The position numbers and the translations under genes are program-made. A DNA stretch of 64,000 nt from Urophycis tenuis (Eukaryota; Chordata; Actinopteri; Gadiformes; Phycidae): the NCBI GenBank assembly GCA_036785325.1, contig JAXIVH010000132.1, positions 62,001 through 126,000 on the forward strand. Reading direction: 5' to 3'. Below the pieces are notes generated by a model. It made no database searches. It saw nothing but the letters and a program-made list of their open reading frames with translations, and was not told the DNA's origin. Shown in pieces: positions 36,412 through 49,556 of this stretch. Positions within the stretch are counted from its first letter, which is position 1; each line of letters starts with the position of its first letter.

Positions 36412-37036
36412 AATTGAAAAGTTGAAGGTATGTTTTTAGCTGCTGGGTAGACTTCAGTCAACCTGACGCAGTTTTGTCTGTGAGCAACCAAATTGCTCGG
36501 GGATGGGCTCATTTTAAGCGGGGAAATCTAAGGTTCCCAACGGCGTATGGCAAGACTATATTCACTAAAGGGTCGTTGAAATACTAAGCTAATTAATTTG
36601 TGTTCTGTAAGGAAAGATTGATGTTAATTGAAACGTTGAAGGTATGTTTTTAGCTGCTGGGTAGACTTCAGTCAACCTGACGCAGTTTAGTCTGTGATCA
36701 ACCAGACTGCTCGAGGATGGGCTCATTTTAAGCGGGGAAATCTAAGCTTTCCAACGGCGTATGGCAAGACTATATTCACTAAAGGGTCGTTGAAATACTA
36801 AGCTAATTAATTTGTGTTCTGTAAGGAAAGATTGATGTTAATTGAAACGTTGAAGGTATGTCTTTAGCTGCTGTGTAGACTTCAGTCAACCTGACGCAGA
36901 TTTGTCTGTGAGCAACCAAATTGCTCGGAGATGGGCTCATTTTAAACGGGGAAATCTAAGCTTTCCAACGACGTATGGCATGACTATATTTGCCCATGGG
37001 TCGTCGAAATAATAAGCTGATTCATGTGTGTTCTGT
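36412..37036. repeat. Satellite block 8, three monomers less 17 bp, lacking the usual second monomer
   Basis: 625 bp. After the right-junction monomer it goes straight to TATTCACTAAAGGG and lacks the TTCTGTTCTTTATTG monomer present in every other complete block. The simplest reading is a deletion by unequal exchange, which shortened a longer block. Confidence 0.9.
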
Positions 37037-37757
37037 TGGCTGTGGAAAGAAAATAGCACACAAGTCATACCAAGTCACCTTTATTTTTCAGTGATAAACA
37101 TTAATAAATAAACAGTATGGACATTGTATAAACAGTTGTATAAAAAGTGTAAACGGTATGAACAGTGTTCTTATAAAAGATATCAATATCAATACTGATC
37201 ACGTGTGTATTTTATATTTCCAGGTTATTTGTTGATGAGCCAGAGCCTGTGACTCCCACCAACCGGCCCGTTCAGCCCACTGCGTTGTCGTCCTCCACCC
37301 GGCCGAAGCCTCCTGCGCCCACCCGCCTCCAGCCGAGGCCTCCTGCTGCGTCAGCCTGTGGCCCGCCCGCCCCCTGTGTCGGCAGCACCCATACCGCTGG
37401 TCCTCCCCGCACAGCCACAGGCCCCCTCCGTCCTGCTTCGTGGGCCATCCTGCAGCTGTCTCTGCAGTCATCGTGTGTCAAAACCATTCAAACTTGTATA
37501 TGGTAACATTTCAAAATGACACCAGCATAAATGAGGACCTTGCAATAGGTTGTGTGTTACATGACCCCCCTGGCATACAGCTGTATGTCTCTGTGAAGGT
37601 GGTTGTGAAGAACTGCATCCGGCTGAACAAGTACAAGTGCCGGTGAGGCAGCAACTCTCTCGAGGGGTTGCACGCCCACCTGGTTAACGCCATCCCTTCA
37701 CAGCGATGTGGGATTATGCCGTTCCAAGTAAGTGATTAAAACACACACACACACACA

Positions 37758-37788
<31 letters not shown>

Positions 37789-38026
37789 GCGCATATATAC
37801 AAACACACACACGCATATATACACACACATATATATATATACTTAAACATAGCTGACCCTTTTTTTCCCCCTTCTCGGGGATTATGCTCCCAGTTTTGAT
37901 CTCGGACGTCTGGTCACTTATAGCATATAATAATATTCTATTACTGTTAAGCCAACTATGAATAATAAAACAGGCCAAAACATGTGTCCTTTATCATAGC
38001 TACACGTGTTACAAAAAAAACGCGTG
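37037..38026 (+). repeat. Composite insert, copy 9 (990 bp)
   Basis: Same site and deletion. Microsatellite 37741-37841 (101 bp) has the ACATACAC interruption of copies 6, 7 and 14. Confidence 0.9.
37224..37727 (+). pseudogene. Captured exon, copy 9
   Basis: AACCGG/ACCCGG haplotype (Arg kept in frame A), CAT (His), TGA at 37644-37646, TGT (Cys), ATTATG near the donor. Splice sites are intact. Confidence 0.7.
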
Positions 38027-39721
38027 AATTGAAAAGTTGAAGGTATGTTTTTAGCTGCTGGGTAGACTTCAGTCAAACTGATGCAGTTTTGTCTGTGAGC
38101 AACCAAATTGCTCGGGGATGGGCTCATTTTAAGCGGGGAAATCTAAGGTTCCCAACGGCATATGGCAAGACTATATTGAGTCATGGGTCGTTGAAATACT
38201 AAGCTAATTAATTTCTGTTCTTTATTGAAAGATTGATCTTAATTGAAACGTTGAAGGTATGTTTTTAGCTGCTGGGTAGACTTCAGTCAACCTGACGCAG
38301 TTTTGTCTGTGAGCAAGCAGACTGCTCGCGGATGGGCTCATTTTAAGCGGGGAAATCTAAGCTTTCCAACGGCGTATGGCAAGACTATATTGACTCATTG
38401 GTCGTTGAAATACTAAGCTAATTAATTTGTGATCTGTAAGGAAAGATTGATGTTAATTGAAACGTTGAAGGTATGTTTTTAGCTGCTGGGTAGACTTCAG
38501 TCAACCTGACGCAGTTTAGTCTGTGATCAACCAGACTGCTCGCGGATGGGCTCATTTTAAGCGGGGCAATCTAAGCTTTCCAACGGCGTATGGAAAGACT
38601 ATATTGACTCATGGGTCGTTGAAATACTAAGCAAATTAATTTGTGTTCTGTAAGGAAAGATTGATGTTAATTGAAACGTTGAAGGTATGTTTTTAGCTGC
38701 TGGGTAGACTTCAGTCAACCTGACGCAGTTTAGTCTGTGAGCAACCAAATTGCTCAGGGATGGGCTCATTATAAGCGGGGAAATCTAAGCTTTCCAACGG
38801 CGTATGGCAAGACTATATTCACCAAAGGGTCGTTGAAATACTAAGCTAATTTATTTGTGTTCTGTAAGGAAAGATTGATGTTAATTGAAACGTTAAAGGT
38901 ATGTTTTTAGCTGCTGGGTAGACTTCATTCAACCTGACGCAGTTTAGTCTGTGATCAACCAGACTGCTCGCGGATGGGCTCATTTTAAGCGGGGAAATCT
39001 AAGCTTTCCAACGGCGTATGGCAAGACTATATTGACTCATGGGTCATTGAAATACTAAGCTAATTAATTTGTGTTCTGTAAGGAAAGATTGATGTTAATT
39101 GAAACGTTGAAGGTATGTTTTTAGCTGCTGGGTAGACTTCAGTCAACCTGACGCAGTTTAGTCTGTGATCAACCAGACTGCTCGCGGATGGGCTCATTTT
39201 AAGCGGGGAAATCTAAGCTTTCCAACGGCGTATGGCAAGAGTATATTGACTCATGGGTCGTTGAAATACTAAGCTAATTAATTTGTGTTCTGTAAGGAAA
39301 GATTGATGTTAATTGAAACGTTGAAGGTATGTTTTTAGCTGCTGGGTAGACTTCAGTCAACCTGACGCAGTTTAGTCTGTGATCAACCAGACTGCTCGAG
39401 GATGGGCTCATTTTAAACGGGGAAATCTAAGCTTTCCAACGGCGTATGGCAAGACTATATTCACTAAAGGGTCGTTGAAATACTAAGCTAATTAATTTGT
39501 GTTCTGTAAGGAAAGATTGATGTTAATTGAAACGTTGAAGGTATGTCTTTAGCTGCTGTGTAGACTTCAGTCAACCTGACGCAGATTTGTCTGTGAGCAA
39601 CCAAATTGCTCGGAGATGGGCTCATTTTAAACGGGGAAATCTAAGCTTTCCAACGACGTATGGCATGACTATATTTGCCCATGGGTCGTCGAAATAATAA
39701 GCTGATTCATGTGTGTTCTGT
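38027..39721. repeat. Satellite block 9, eight monomers less 17 bp
   Basis: 1695 bp. Its first part resembles blocks 6 and 7 (TCAAACTGATGCAG). Its last part, from about 38870, matches the sequence 15287 bp downstream. It is therefore a mosaic joint between two higher-order families. Confidence 0.92.
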
Positions 39722-40422
39722 TGGCTGTGGAAAGAAAATAGCACACAAGTCATACCAAGTCACCTTTATTTTTCAGTGATAAACATTAATAAATAAACAG
39801 TATGGACATTGTATAAACAGTTGTATAAAAAGTGTAAACGGTATGAACAGTGTTCTTATAAAAGATATCAATATCAATACTGATCACGTGTGTATTTTAT
39901 ATTTCCAGGTTATTTGTTGATGAGCCAGAGCCTGTGACTCCCACCAACCGGCCCGTTCAGCCCACTGCGTTGTCGTCCTCCACCCGGCCGAAGCCTCCTG
40001 CGCCCACCCGCCTCCAGCCGAGGCCTCCTGCTGCGTCAGCCTGTGGCCCGCCTGCCCCCTGTGTCGGCAGCACCCATACCGCTGGTCCTCCCCGCACAGC
40101 CACAGGCCCCCTCCGTCCTGCTTCGTGGGCCATCCTGCAGCTGTCTCTGCAGTCATCGTGTGTCAAAACCATTCAAACTTGTATATGGTAACATTTCAAA
40201 ATGACACCAGCATAAATGAGGACCTTGCAATAGGTTGTGTGTTACATGACCCCCCTGGCATACAGCTGTATGTCTCTGTGAAGGTGGTTGTGAAGAACTG
40301 CATCCGGCTGAACAAGTACAAGTGCCGGTGAGGCAGCAACTCTCTCGAGGGGTTGCACGCCCACCTGGTTAACGCCATCCCTTCACAGCGATGTGGGATC
40401 ATGCCGTTCCAAGTAAGTGATT

Positions 40423-40457
<35 letters not shown>

Positions 40458-40693
40458 GCATATATACACACACACACACGCATATATACACACACATATA
40501 TATATATACTTAAACATAGCTGACCCTTTTTTTCCCCCTTCTCGGGGATTATGCTCCCAGTTTTGATCTCGGACGTCTGGTCACTTATAGCATATAATAA
40601 TATTCTATTACTGTTAAGCCAACTATGAATAATAAAACAGGCCAAAACATGTGTCCTTTATCATAGCTACACGTGTTACAAAAAAAACGCGTG
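39722..40693 (+). repeat. Composite insert, copy 10 (972 bp)
   Basis: Same site and deletion. Microsatellite 40426-40508 (83 bp), the same length as in copy 15. Confidence 0.9.
39909..40412 (+). pseudogene. Captured exon, copy 10
   Basis: AACCGG/ACCCGG haplotype. Private C to T (CCCGCCTGCC) near 40052, silent in frame A. CAT (His), TGA at 40329-40331, TGT (Cys). Splice sites are intact. Confidence 0.7.
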
Positions 40694-42174
40694 AATTGAA
40701 AAGTTGAAGGTATGTTTTTAGCTGCTGGGTAGACTTCAGTCAACCTGACGCAGTTTTGTCTGTGAGCAACCAAATTGCTCGGGGATGGGCTCATTTTAAG
40801 CGGGGAAATCTAAGGTTCCCAACGGCGTATGGCAAGACTATATTGAGTCATGGGTCGTTGAAATACTAAGCTAATTAATTTCTGTTCTTTATTGAAAGAT
40901 TGATCTTAATTGAAACGTTGAAGGTATGTTTTTAGCTGCTGGGTAGACTTCAGTCAACCTGACGCAGTTTTGTCTGTGAGCAAGCAGACTGCTCGCGGAT
41001 GGGCTCATTTTAAGCGGGGAAATCTAAGCTTTCCAACGGCGTATGGCAAGACTATATTGACTCATTGGTCGTTGAAATACTAAGCTAATTAATTTGTGAT
41101 CTGTAAGGAAAGATTGATGTTAATTGAAACGTTGAAGGTATGTTTTTAGCTGCTGGGTAGACTTCAGTCAACCTGACACAGTTTTGTCTCTGAGCAACCA
41201 AATTGCTTGGGGATGGGCTCATTATAAGCGGGGAAATCTAAGCTTTTCAACGGCGTATGGCAAGACTATATTCACTAATGGCCCGTTGAAATACTAAGCT
41301 AATTAATTTGTGTTCTGTAAGGAAAGATTGATGTCAATTGAAACGTTAAAGGTATGTTTTTAGCTGCTGTGTCACCTTCATTCAACCTGACGCAGTTTAG
41401 TCTGTCATCAACCAGACTGCTCGCGGATGGGCTCATTTTAAGCGGGGAAATCTAAGCTTTCCAACGGCGTATGGAAAGACTATATTGACTCATGGGTCGT
41501 TGAAATACTAAGCTAATTAATTTGTGTTCTGTAAGGAAAGATTGATGTTAATTGAAACGTTGAAGGTATGTTTTTAGCTGCTGGGTAGACTTCATTCAAC
41601 CTGACGCAGTTTAGTCTGTGATCAACCAGACTGCTCGCGGATGGGCTCATTTTAAGCGGGGAAATCTAAGCTTTCCAACGGCGTATGGCAAGAGTATATT
41701 GACTCATGGGTCGTTGAAATACTAAGCTAATTAATTTGTGTTCTGTAAGGAAAGATTGATGTTAATTGAAACGTTGAAGGTATGTTTTTAGCTGCTGGGT
41801 AGACTTCAGTCAACCTGACGCAGTTTAGTCTGTGATCAACCAGACTGCTCGAGGATGGGCTCATTTTAAGCGGGGAAATCTAAGCTTTCCAACGGCGTAT
41901 GGCAAGACTATATTCACTAAAGGGTCGTTGAAATACTAAGCTAATTAATTTGTGTTCTGTAAGGAAAGATTGATGTTAATTGAAACGTTGAAGGTATGTC
42001 TTTAGCTGCTGTGTAGACTTCAGTCAACCTGACGCAGATTTGTCTGTGAGCAACCAAATTGCTCGGAGATGGGCTCATTTTAAACGGGGAAATCTAAGCT
42101 TTCCAACGACGTATGGCATGACTATATTTGCCCATGGGTCGTCGAAATAATAAGCTGATTCATGTGTGTTCTGT
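40694..42174. repeat. Satellite block 10, seven monomers less 17 bp
   Basis: 1481 bp = 7 x 214 - 17. It contains the distinctive GCTGTGTCACCTTCATTC monomer near 41366, found elsewhere only in block 15. Confidence 0.93.
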
Positions 42175-43140
42175 TGGCTGTGGAAAGAAAATAGCACACA
42201 AGTCATACCAAGTCACCTTTATTTTTCAGTGATAAACATTAATAAATAAACAGTATGGACATTGTATAAACAGTTGTATAAAAAGTGTAAACGGTATGAA
42301 CAGTGTTCTTATAAAAGATATCAATATCAATACTGATCACGTGTGTATTTTATATTTCCAGGTTATTTGTTGATGAGCCAGAGCCTGTGACTCCCACCAA
42401 TCGGCCCGTTCAGCCCACTGCGTTGTCGTCCTCCACCTGGCCGAAGCCTCCTGCGCCCACCCGCCTCCAGCCGAGGCCTCCTGCTGCCTCAGCCTGTGGC
42501 CCGCCCGCCCCCTGTGTCGGCAGCACCCATACCGCTGGTCCTCCCCGCACAGCCACAGGCCCCCTCCGTCCTGCTTCGTGGGCCATCCTGCAGCTGTCTC
42601 TGCAGTCATCGTGTGTCAAAACCATTCAAACTTGTATATGGTAACATTTCAAAATGACACCAGCATAAATGAGGACCTTGCAATAGGTTGTGTGTTACAT
42701 GACCCCCCTGGCATACAGCTGTATGTCTCTGTGAAGGTGGTTGTGAAGAACTGCATCCGGCTGAACAAGTACAAGTGCCGGTGAGGCAGCAACTCTCTCG
42801 AGGGGTTGCACGCCCACCTGGTTAACGCCATCCCTTCACAGCGATGTGGGATCATGCCGTTCCAAGTAAGTGATTAAAACACACACACACACACACACAC
42901 ACGCGCATATATACACACACACACACGCATATATACACACACATATATATATATACTTAAACATAGCTGACCCTTTTTTTCCCCCTTCTCGGGGATTATG
43001 CTCCCAGTTTTGATCTCGGACGTCTGGTCACTTATAGCATATAATAATATTCTATTACTGTTAAGCCAACTATGAATAATAAAACAGGCCAAAACATGTG
43101 TCCTTTATCATAGCTACACGTATTACAAAAAAAACGCGTG
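42175..43140 (+). repeat. Composite insert, copy 11 (966 bp)
   Basis: Same site and deletion. Microsatellite 42879-42955 (77 bp) is the shortest, equal to copy 16. Confidence 0.9.
42362..42865 (+). pseudogene. Captured exon, copy 11
   Basis: AATCGG/ACCTGG haplotype plus GCTGCCTCAGCC near 42482, a change shared only with copy 16. CAT (His), TGA at 42782-42784, TGT (Cys). Splice sites are intact. Confidence 0.7.
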
Positions 43141-44621
43141 AATTGAAAAGTTGAAGGTATGTTTTTAGCTGCTGGGTAGACTTCAGTCAACCTGACGCAG
43201 TTTTGTCTGTGAGCAACCAAATTGCTCGGGGATGGGCTCATTTTAAGCGGGGAAATCTAAGGTTCCCAACGGCGTATGGTAAGATTATATTGAGTCATGG
43301 GTCGTTGAAATACTAAGCTAATTAATTTCTGTTCTTTATTGAAAGATTGATCTTAATTGAAACGTTGAAGGTATGTTTTTAGCTGCTGGGTAGACTTCAG
43401 TCAACCTGACGCAGTTTTGTCTGTGAGCAACCAGACTGCTCGCGGATGGGCTCATTTTAAGCGGGGAAATCTAAGCTTTCCAACGGCGTATGGCAAGACT
43501 ATATTGACTCATTGGTCGTTGAAATACTAAGCTAATTAATTTGTGATCTGTAAGGAAAGATTGATGTTAATTGAAACGTTGAAGGTATGTTTTTAGCTGC
43601 TGGGTAGACTTCAGTCAACCTGACACAGTTTTGTCTCTGAGCAACCAAATTGCTTGGGGATGGGCTCATTTTAAGCGGGGAAATCTAAGCTTTCCAACGG
43701 CGTATGGCAAGACTATATTGACTCATGGGTCGTTGAAATACTAAGATAATTAATTTGTGTTCTGTAAGGAAAGATTGATGTTAATTGAAACGTTGAAGGT
43801 ATGTTTTTAGCTGCTGGGTAGACTTCAGTCAACCTGACGCAGTTTAGTCTGTGAGCAACCAAATTGCTCAGGGATGGGCTCATTATAAGCGGGGAAATCT
43901 AAGCTTTCCAACGGCGTATGGCAAGACTATATTCACCAAAGGGTCGTTGAAATACTAAGCTAATTAATTTGTGTTCTGTAAGGAAAGATTGATGTTAATT
44001 GAAACGTTAAAGGTATGTTTTTAGCTGCTGGGTAGACTTCATTCAACCTGATGCAGTTTAGTCTGTGATCAACCAGACTGCTCGCGGATGGGCTCATTTT
44101 AAGCGGGGAAATCTAAGCTTTCCAACGGCGTATGGCAAGACTATATTGACTCATGGGTCATTGAAATACTAAGCTAATTAATTTGTGTTCTGTAAGGAAA
44201 GATTGATGTTAATTGAAACGTTTAAGGTATGTTTTTAGCTGCTGGGTAGACTTCAGTCAACCTGACGCAGTTTAGTCTGTGATCAACCAGACTGCTCGAG
44301 GATGGGCTCATTTTAAGCGGGGAAATCTAAGCTTTCCAACGGCGTATGGCAAGACTATATTCACTAAAGGGTCGTTGAAATACTAAGCTAATTAATTTGT
44401 GTTCTGTAAGGAAAGATTGATGTTAATTGAAACGTTGAAGGTATGTCTTTAGCTGCTGTCTAGACTTCAGTCAACCTGACGCAGATTTGTCTGTGAGCAA
44501 CCAAATTGCTCGGAGATGGGCTCAATTTAAACGGGAAAATCTAAGCTTTCCAACGACGTATGGCATGACTATATTTGCCCATGGGTCGTCGAAATAATAA
44601 GCTGATTCATGTGTGTTCTGT
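43141..44621. repeat. Satellite block 11, seven monomers less 17 bp
   Basis: 1481 bp. The left-junction monomer has the derived GCTGTCTAGAC and CTCAATTTAAACGGGAAAATC, shared with the monomers left of inserts 13 and 17. Confidence 0.93.
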
Positions 44622-45322
44622 TGGCTGTGGAAAGAAAATAGCACACAAGTCATACCAAGTCACCTTTATTTTTCAGTGATAAACATTAATAAATAAACAG
44701 TATGGACATTGTATAAACAGTTGTATAAAAAGTGTAAACGGTATGAACAGTGTTCTTATAAAAGATATCAATATCAATACTGATCACGTGTGTATTTTAT
44801 AATTCCAGGTTATTTGTTGATGAGCCAGAGCCTGTGACTCCCACCAATCGGCCCGTTCAGCCCACTGCGTTGTCGTCCTCCACCTGGCCGAAGCCTCCTG
44901 CGCCCACCCGCCTCCAGCCGAGGCCTCCTGCTGCGTCAGCCTGTGGCCCGCCCGCCCCCTGTGTCGGCAGCACCCATACCGCTGGTCCTCCCCGCACAGC
45001 CACAGGCCCCCTCCGTCCTGCTTCGTGGGCCATCCTGCAGCTGTCTCTGCAGTCATCGTGTGTCAAAACCATTCAAACTTGTATATGGTAACATTTCAAA
45101 ATGACACCAGCATAAATGAGGACCTTGCAATAGGTTGTGTGTTACATGACCCCCCTGGCATACAGCTGTATGTCTCTGTGAAGGTGGTTGTGAAGAACTG
45201 CATCCGGCTGAACAAGTACAAGTGCCGGTGAGGCAGCAACTCTCTCGAGGGGTTGCACGCCCACCTGGTTAACGCCATCCCTTCACAGCGATGTGGGATC
45301 ATGCCGTTCCAAGTAAGTGATT

Positions 45323-45363
<41 letters not shown>

Positions 45364-45599
45364 GCATATATACACACACACACACGCATATATACACACA
45401 CATATATATATATACTTAAACATAGCTGACCCTTTTTTTCCCCCTTCTCGGGGATTATGCTCCCAGTTTTTATCTCGGACGTCTGGTCACTTATAGCATA
45501 TAATAATATTCTATTACTGTTAAGCCAACTATGAATAATAAAACAGGCCAAAACATGTGTCCTTTATCATAGCTACACGTATTACAAAAAAAACGCGTG
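44622..45599 (+). repeat. Composite insert, copy 12 (978 bp)
   Basis: Same site and deletion. Microsatellite 45326-45414 (89 bp). The tail has TTTTTATCTCGG where most copies have TTTTGATCTCGG, as in copies 13 and 17. Confidence 0.9.
44809..45312 (+). pseudogene. Captured exon, copy 12
   Basis: AATCGG/ACCTGG haplotype, CAT (His), TGA at 45229-45231, TGT (Cys). The acceptor reads TTTATAATTCCAG, with a T to A change that weakens the pyrimidine tract. This is shared with copies 13 and 17. The donor is intact. Confidence 0.7.
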
Positions 45600-48578
45600 A
45601 ATTGAAAAGTTGAAGGTATGTTTTTAGCTGCTGGGTAGACTTCAGTCAACCTGACGCAGTTTTGTCTGTGAGCAACCAAATTGCTCGGGGATGGGCTCAT
45701 TTTAAGCGGGGAAATCTAAGGTTCCCAACGGCGTATGGCAAGATTATATTGAGTCATGGGTCGTTGAAATACTAAGCTAATTAATTTCTGTTCTTTATTG
45801 AAAGATTGATCTTAATTGAAATGTTGAAGGTATGTTTTTAGCTGCTGGGTAGACTTCAGTCAACCTGACGCAGTTTTGTCTGTGAGCAACCAGACTGCTC
45901 GCGGATGGGCTCATTTTAAGCGGGGAAATCTAAGCTTTCCAACGGCGTATGGCAAGACTATATTGACTCATTGGTCGTTGAAATACTAAGCTAATTAATT
46001 TGTGATCTGTAAGGAAAGATTGATGTTAATTGAAACGTTGAAGGTATGTTTTTAGCTGCTGGGTAGACTTCAGTCAACCTGACACAGTTTTGTCTCTGAG
46101 CAACCAAATTGCTTGGGGATGGGCTCATTTTAAGCGGGGAAATCTAAGCTTTCCAACGGCGTATGGCAAGACTATATTGACTCATGGGTCGTTGAAATAC
46201 TAAGATAATTAATTTGTGTTCTGTAAGGAAAGATTGATGTTAATTGAAACGTTGAAGGTATGTTTTTAGCTGCTGGGTAGACTTCACTCAACCTGACACA
46301 GTTTTGTCTGTGATCAACCAGACTGCTGGCGGATGGGCTCATTTTAAGCAGGGAAATCTAAGCTTTTCAACGGCGTATGGTAAGACTATATTCACCAAAG
46401 GGCCGTTGAAATACTAAGCTAATTAATTTGTGTTCTGTAAGGAAAGATTGATGTTAATTGAAACGTTAAAGGTATGTTTTTGGCTGCTGGGTAGACTTCA
46501 TTCAACCTGACGCAGTTTAGTCTGTGATCAACCAGACTGCTCGCGGATGGGCTCATTTTGAGCGGGGAAATCTAAGCTTTCCAACGGCGTATGGCAAGAC
46601 TATATTGACTCATGGGTCGTTGAAATACTAAGCTAATTAATTTGTGTTCTGTAAGGAAAGATTGATGTTAATTGAAACGTTGAAGGTATGTTTTTAGCTG
46701 CTGGGTAGACTTCAGTCAACCTGACACAGTTTAGTCTGTGAGCAACCAAATTGCTCGGGGATGGGCTCATTATAAGCGGGGAAATCTAAGCTTTCCAACG
46801 GCTTATGGCAAGACTATATTGACTCATGGGTCGTTGAAATACTAAGATAATTAATTTGTGTTCTGTAAGGAAAGATTGATGTTAATTGAAACGTTGAAGG
46901 TATGTTTTTAGCTGCTGGGTAGACTTCACTCAACCTGACACAGTTTTGTCTGTGATCAACCAGACTGCTGGCGGATGGGCTCATTTTAAGCAGGGAAATC
47001 TAAGCTTTTCAACGGCGTATGGTAAGACTATATTCACCAAAGGGCCGTTGAAATACTAAGCTAATTAATTTGTGTTCTGTAAGGAAAGATTGATGTTAAT
47101 TGAAACGTTAAAGGTATGTTTTTGGCTGCTGGGTAGACTTCATTCAACCTGACGCAGTTTAGTCTGTGATCAACCAGACTGCTCGCGGATGGGCTCATTT
47201 TAAGCGGGGAAATCTAAGCTTTCCAACGGCGTATGGCAAGACTATATTGACTCATGGGTCGTTGAAATACTAAGCTAATTAATTTGTGTTCTGTAAGGAA
47301 AGATTGATGTTAATTGAAACGTTGAAGGTATGTTTTTAGCTGCTGGGTAGACTTCAGTCAACCTGACACAGTTTAGTCTGTGAGCAACCAAATTGCTCGG
47401 GGATGGGCTCATTATAAGCGGGGAAATCTAAGCTTTCCAACGGCGTATGGCAAGACTATATTCACCAAAGGGTCGTTGAAATACTTAGCTAATTAATTTG
47501 TGTTCTGTAAGGAAAGATTGATGTTAATTGAAACGTTGAAGGTATGTTTTTAGCTGCTGGGTAGACTTCGGTCAACCTGACGCAGTTTAGTCTGTGATCA
47601 ACCAGACTGCTCGCGGATGGGCTCATTTTAAGCGGGGAAATCTAAGCTTTCCAACGGCGTATGGCAAGACTATATTAACTCATGGGTCGTTGAAATACTA
47701 AGCTAATTAATTTGTGTTCTGTAAGGAAAGATTGATGTTAATTGAAACGTTGAAGGTATGTTTTTAGCTGCTGGGTAGACTTCAGTCAACCTGACGCAGT
47801 TTAGTCTGTCATCAACCAGACTGCTCGCGGATGGGCTCATTTTAAGCGGGGAAATCTAAGCTTTCCAACGGCGTATGGCAAGACTATATTGACTCATGGG
47901 TCGTTTAAATACTAAGCTAATTAATTTGTGTTCTGTAAGGAAAGATTGATGTTAATTGAAACGTTGAAGGTATGTCTTTAGCTGCTGTGTAGACTTCAGT
48001 CAACCTGACGCAGTTTTGTCTGTGAGCAAGCAGACTGCTCGCGGATGGGCTCATTTTAAGCGGGGAAATCTAAGCTTTCCAACGGCGTATGGCAAGACTA
48101 TATTGACTCATTGGTCGTTGAAATACTAAGCTAATTAATTTGTGATCTGTAAGGAAAGATTGATGTTAATTGAAACGTTGAAGGTATGTTTTTAGCTGCT
48201 GGGTAGACTTCAGTCAACCTGACACAGTTTTGTCTCTAAGCAACCAAATTGCTTGGGGATGGGCTCATTATAAGCGGGGAAATCTAAGCTTTCCAACGGC
48301 GTATGGCAAGACTATATTCACTAAAGGGTCGTTGAAATACTAAGCTAATTAATTTGTGTTCTGTAAGGAAAGATTGATGTTAATTGAAACGTTGAAGGTA
48401 TGTCTTTAGCTGCTGTCTAGACTTCAGTCAACCTGACGCAGATTTGTCTGTGAGCAACCAAATTGCTCGGAGATGGGCTCAATTTAAACGGGAAAATCTA
48501 AGCTTTCCAACGACGTATGGCATGACTATATTTGCCCATGGGTCGTCGAAATAATAAGCTGATTCATGTGTGTTCTGT
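45600..48578. repeat. Satellite block 12, fourteen monomers less 17 bp
   Basis: 2979 bp = 14 x 214 - 17. It contains a three-monomer (642-bp) tandem duplication, 46166-46807 and 46808-47449, marked by TTTTTGGCTGCTGG in each half. A hybrid monomer near 47970 has the left-junction CTTTAGCTGCTGTGTAG but an ordinary right part. Confidence 0.93.
46166..47449. repeat. Three-monomer tandem duplication, 2 x 642 bp
   Basis: GATAATTAATTTG, GCAGGGAAATC, ATGGTAAGAC and TTTTTGGCTGC appear in the same order in both halves, exactly 642 bp apart. The pair is carried over to 50123-51406 by the 3957-bp duplication. Block 17 has only one such triplet, so this step came before the 3957-bp duplication. Confidence 0.85.
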
Positions 48579-49279
48579 TGGCTGTGGAAAGAAAATAGCA
48601 CACAAGTCATACCAAGTCACCTTTATTTTTCAGTGATAAACATTAATAAATAAACAGTATGGACATTGTATAAACAGTTGTATAAAAAGTGTAAACGGTA
48701 TGAACAGTGTTCTTATAAAAGATATCAATATCAATACTGATCACGTGTGTATTTTATAATTCCAGGTTATTTGTTGATGAGCCAGAGCCTGTGACTCCCA
48801 CCAATCGGCCCGTTCAGCCCACTGCGTTGTCGTCCTCCACCTGGCCGAAGCCTCCTGCGCCCACCCGCCTCCAGCCGAGGCCTCCTGCTGCGTCAGCCTG
48901 TGGCCCGCCCGCCCCCTGTGTCGGCAGCACCCATACCGCTGGTCCTCCCCGCACAGCCACAGGCCCCCTCCGTCCTGCTTCGTGGGCCATCCTGCAGCTG
49001 TCTCTGCAGTCATCGTGTGTCAAAACCATTCAAACTTGTATATGGTAACATTTCAAAATGACACCAGCATAAATGAGGACCTTGCAATAGGTTGTGTGTT
49101 ACATGACCCCCCTGGCATACAGCTGTATGTCTCTGTGAAGGTGGTTGTGAAGAACTGCATCCGGCTGAACAAGTACAAGTGCCGGTGAGGCAGCAACTCT
49201 CTCGAGGGGTTGCACGCCCACCTGGTTAACGCCATCCCTTCACAGCGATGTGGGATCATGCCGTTCCAAGTAAGTGATT

Positions 49280-49320
<41 letters not shown>

Positions 49321-49556
49321 GCATATATACACACACACACACGCATATATACACACACATATATATATATACTTAAACATAGCTGACCCTTTTTTTCCCC
49401 CTTCTCGGGGATTATGCTCCCAGTTTTTATCTCGGACGTCTGGTCACTTATAGCATATAATAATATTCTATTACTGTTAAGCCAACTATGAATAATAAAA
49501 CAGGCCAAAACATGTGTCCTTTATCATAGCTACACGTATTACAAAAAAAACGCGTG
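48579..49556 (+). repeat. Composite insert, copy 13 (978 bp)
   Basis: Same site and deletion. Microsatellite 49283-49371 (89 bp). By eye it is identical to copy 12. Confidence 0.9.
48766..49269 (+). pseudogene. Captured exon, copy 13
   Basis: No difference from copy 12 was found: the same AATCGG/ACCTGG, ATAATTCCAG acceptor, CAT (His), TGA at 49186-49188 and TGT. It was created by the 3957-bp tandem duplication. Confidence 0.7.

Larger units (their letters stand above)
38870..46700. repeat. Long composite segment, first copy (about 7.8 kb, three inserts)
   Basis: Includes copies 10, 11 and 12. It matches about 54157-61780 at an offset of 15287 bp, changing to 15073 bp after about 43795 (one monomer fewer there). 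Shared rare variants include GCAAGAGTATATTG, GCTGTGTCACCTTC at 41366/56653 and TTTTTGGCTGCTGG at 46478/61551. Exon pairs 11/16 and 12/17 share their diagnostic changes. Confidence 0.8.
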
